64,000 nucleotides of DNA from Dehalococcoidia bacterium UBA2158 (GTDB lineage: Bacteria; Chloroflexota; Dehalococcoidia; Lucifugimonadales; UBA3495): assembly GCA_002328185.1 (NCBI GenBank), contig DCWQ01000068.1, forward strand, positions 1 to 64,000, read 5' to 3'. The position numbers were made by a program, and so were the translations under genes. The notes beneath the pieces are model-generated. The model ran no database searches and was not told the origin of the DNA. It saw nothing but the letters and a program-made list of their open reading frames with translations. Positions 61,979 to 64,000 of this stretch are shown piece by piece; position 1 is the stretch's first letter; the number at the start of each line of letters is the position of its first letter.

Positions 61979-63097
61979 TTAAAGCTCCATCAACCGGCTT
62001 GTGTCCATAAACTTGGTTATTATCTCGGGGCCGTCTTCCCGGATGACCACCAGTTCTTCTACGTGAAAACCCTGGACTCCCGGCCAGCGGACCCTGGTCT
62101 CGACTGCGAATACCATATTGGTGGCAAGGGGTGTGCCGTCATAGTCGGCCAGCATGGGCATCTCGTGAATGTAGAGGCCCAGTCCGTGTCCAGCGAAGGG
62201 CAGGTTGAACTCGATGTCCGCCTTTTTGTAGAACTCTTTATTTTGCCGGAACACCTCATTGGCCGGCGTCCCCGGAACCATGGTGGCGATGGTTTTCTGG
62301 TGCACTTCCGCCAGGCGATTGTAGATGGAATGCTGCGAGTCCGTAGCCTTGCCCACGACCACCGTCCGGCCGATGTCCGAGAAATATCCCGAGTACCAGC
62401 CACCGCAGTCTGCCTTTATCACATCATTGGGCTGTAGCTCGATCTCCGTCGGATCCGGATGGGCGTACCCGGTGTTGGGGCCGATTGTGAAGAAGAGGAA
62501 CGATGGCAATTCAGCGCCCGATTGCAGGATGTTGCTGCCAATTCTGCCCACCAGGTCACGTTCTTTGTCACCTGGGTGGGCGGTGGAGAAGGTTGCCATG
62601 AGGGCACGTTCGGTTGACGTTGCCGCCCGGCAGATCAGGTCGATCTCGGCGTCGGTCTTGATCATCCGGACTTTCTGGAGCATTGGTTCGCAGGACTCGA
62701 ACTTGGTCTCGGGCATGGTCACCAGAAGCTCGAGGTAGTACTCGGTGGTCAGGTAGGCCGGCTCGAAGCCAATCGTGCCCGTTCCCAGTCCCTTCTCTTG
62801 GAGCACGTCCGAGAGAAGTTTGATGGGCGAGTCCTGGTGCTGGATGTAGGCCCGCACGTCGGTGATCCAGGACTTCTCCCGGACATAGCCTTCCTCGTTA
62901 GTGGCCACGATCAGCGTGGGTTCACCCTCGCGGGGCCAGATCACCAGGGCCAGCCGGTCGCGGATGACTTTCTGAGACCAGATACCTACGCCGGCGGTAT
63001 AGGACACGTTCTCCGGAGACATGGCGATGATGGCGTCGAACTCGCTGTTGTCCATGGCGCTGCGCAGGCTGTCCAGGTTGCCAAGAATCTCGTTCAT
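61979..63097 (-). CDS. M24 family metallopeptidase (Xaa-Pro aminopeptidase-like)
   Basis: The 372-residue protein has an N-terminal creatinase-like domain and the C-terminal pita-bread fold. All five metal ligands are present: Asp in KADCGG, Asp in SDIGRT, His in GHGLGLYIHE, Glu in VETRV and Glu in VEELV. Xaa-Pro peptidases, creatinases and related hydrolases share this layout, so the substrate is not certain. It starts five bases after the aldo/keto reductase stop and 18 bases before the SDR gene. Confidence 0.9.
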   Translation of the reverse strand: MNEILGNLDSLRSAMDNSEFDAIIAMSPENVSYTAGVGIWSQKVIRDRLALVIWPREGEPTLIVATNEEGYVREKSWITDVRAYIQHQDSPIKLLSDVLQEKGLGTGTIGFEPAYLTTEYYLELLVTMPETKFESCEPMLQKVRMIKTDAEIDLICRAATSTERALMATFSTAHPGDKERDLVGRIGSNILQSGAELPSFLFFTIGPNTGYAHPDPTEIELQPNDVIKADCGGWYSGYFSDIGRTVVVGKATDSQHSIYNRLAEVHQKTIATMVPGTPANEVFRQNKEFYKKADIEFNLPFAGHGLGLYIHEMPMLADYDGTPLATNMVFAVETRVRWPGVQGFHVEELVVIREDGPEIITKFMDTSRLMEL

Positions 63098-63101
63098 AGT
63101 C

Positions 63102-64000
63102 TTAACTCACAAATGTGGACCAGGCTTGAGGCAGCCGGGCCAATGCTTCTTCGGGCAGCGCGCCTTTTGCGGCATACTGCACGGATTTTTCTAGGTGGTC
63201 AAGGTCAGAGTAACCGACCAGAACAGTCGAAACACCATTGTTGCTCAGGGCGAACCGAATGGACGCCTCGGGCATGTCATCGGCTATTCCCTCATCCACC
63301 AGAAAGGCAAACTGCCCAGCCCTGGACTCGTCCTGCTGAAAGCTTGTGCCGGAACCGATGGGTGCAACCATCGGCACAGCCACGGGGTGCCGCACGGATA
63401 TTCCGGTGAGAGCGCCGGCAGCCAGCGCCCGGATGACGATGATGCCGATCTGTCGCTCCGCCGCCACGTCGATCAAGCGATCGTAGTCTGGCATATCGAA
63501 CCCGGCTGGGGCTGCCGTTCCAGCGCTGGCGTTGATCAGGTTATACACCGTTTGGACGGTACTGATCGTGCCTGATTTAACAACGTCGTGGATACCACTC
63601 GGCTCTCCCACGGCGGTCATGCCGTAGAACCGGACCTTGCCCTGAGATTTCAGTATCTCCAGGCCTTCTTGCACTTGTCCCAAGACGTCCGATACAGTGA
63701 TGGCCCGGACCCAAACGTCAGTCTGAGAGCTGATGCGGTCGTGGAGTTGAATCAGGTCCACCTGCTCACGGCCAAGCCGATTCAGGCTGGCCTCAACCGA
63801 CTGGATGACGCCGGCCTTCAGGTCGTTGGGGTCGGACTCGCCCAGGCTGTACTTTGTGCCTACGTACACATCGGCGGATAACTCTTTCAGCACCCGGCCC
63901 AGGTTGGTCTCAGACTGCCCGCCGCCGTAGCGGGAGGCAGTGTCGAAGTAGTTGATCCCCAGCTCCATGGCCCTGGCCACGGCGCGGACCTGGTCGGCAT
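63102..64000 (-). CDS. Aldo/keto reductase, N-terminus cut by the window edge
   Basis: The frame is open to the right edge (ADQVRAVARAMELGINYFD at the cut), so the protein continues beyond the window; about 30-40 N-terminal residues are probably missing. The visible part has the catalytic Asp and Tyr in YFDTASRYG, the Lys in VGTKYSLG, and the His in LIQLHDRIS. These complete the AKR tetrad. It matches the AKR family that reduces aldehydes and sugars with NADPH. It is the first of three minus-strand genes with the M24 peptidase and SDR. Confidence 0.9.
   Translation of the reverse strand, partial: ADQVRAVARAMELGINYFDTASRYGGGQSETNLGRVLKELSADVYVGTKYSLGESDPNDLKAGVIQSVEASLNRLGREQVDLIQLHDRISSQTDVWVRAITVSDVLGQVQEGLEILKSQGKVRFYGMTAVGEPSGIHDVVKSGTISTVQTVYNLINASAGTAAPAGFDMPDYDRLIDVAAERQIGIIVIRALAAGALTGISVRHPVAVPMVAPIGSGTSFQQDESRAGQFAFLVDEGIADDMPEASIRFALSNNGVSTVLVGYSDLDHLEKSVQYAAKGALPEEALARLPQAWSTFVS

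Noticed and set aside
1..64000. CRISPR array, prophage or integrative element
   Set aside because: No regular direct repeats with spacers, integrase, phage structural genes or tRNA attachment sites were seen.

Overview
This is a moderately GC-rich bacterial chromosome segment with dense genes, short gaps and many TTG and GTG starts. The gene content suggests a Chloroflexota lineage, possibly a Dehalococcoidia or SAR202-like marine or sponge-associated organism: CobN plus a fused ChlI/ChlD chelatase, single-chain glycyl-tRNA synthetase, long HPF, several SDR and CaiB-type enzymes, a ferredoxin-linked 2-oxoacid oxidoreductase, and short intergenic palindromes. No rRNA or tRNA gene was seen, so this placement is inference.

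Region by region. 1-5062 (minus): str/S10 ribosomal operon in the order rpsL, rpsG, fusA, rpsJ, rplC, rplD, with no tuf; rplD runs off the left edge. 5195-17145 (plus): cobalamin block with cbiE, cobN, a frameshifted small gene, a cobalamin riboswitch with terminator, a CbiX-like/ferredoxin protein, a BtuF-BtuC-BtuD-type importer and a fused chelatase ATPase. 17390-19699: glycyl-tRNA synthetase and biotin ligase. 19928-21541: a pair of SDR genes, the second lacking the catalytic Tyr and Lys. 21773-27931: histidine operon hisZ-hisG-(phospholipase C-like gene)-hisD-hisC-hisB. 27928-39082: accessory catabolic genes (crotonase, TPP enzyme, FAD oxidoreductase, Gfo/Idh/MocA, tandem CaiB/BaiF) with two broken genes. 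39358-46942: a cysteinyl-tRNA synthetase fused to a glycosyltransferase, MeaB, DUF429, HPF and a stomatin/NfeD pair. 46992-54843: a geranylgeranyl-reductase-like flavoprotein, a FadR-family regulator, a three-gene oxidoreductase operon, a damaged HigBA toxin-antitoxin locus and an FMN-dependent 2-hydroxyacid oxidase. 54926-64000: a broken acetyltransferase, hydrolase, TenA, acyl-CoA synthetase, SDRs, M24 peptidase and a partial aldo/keto reductase.

The two strongest novelties are the ferredoxin-linked operon at 49281-52671 and the fused cysS. The alpha subunit of the operon carries YPIRP in place of the pyruvate-enzyme YPITP, with matching Arg, Asp and Phe positions, which points to oxalate oxidoreductase rather than pyruvate oxidoreductase. 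It sits behind a FadR-type regulator with a visible promoter and operator, and a 2-hydroxyacid oxidase lies downstream. The single reading frame at 39358-41574 joins a complete cysteinyl-tRNA synthetase to a GT2 glycosyltransferase domain.

At least six accessory genes are interrupted by stops or frameshifts. All three stop codons occur among the interruptions, which favours ordinary gene decay or assembly errors over stop-codon recoding. Three copies of a TGTCA...TGACA element and several C-run/G-run palindromes occupy the gaps.
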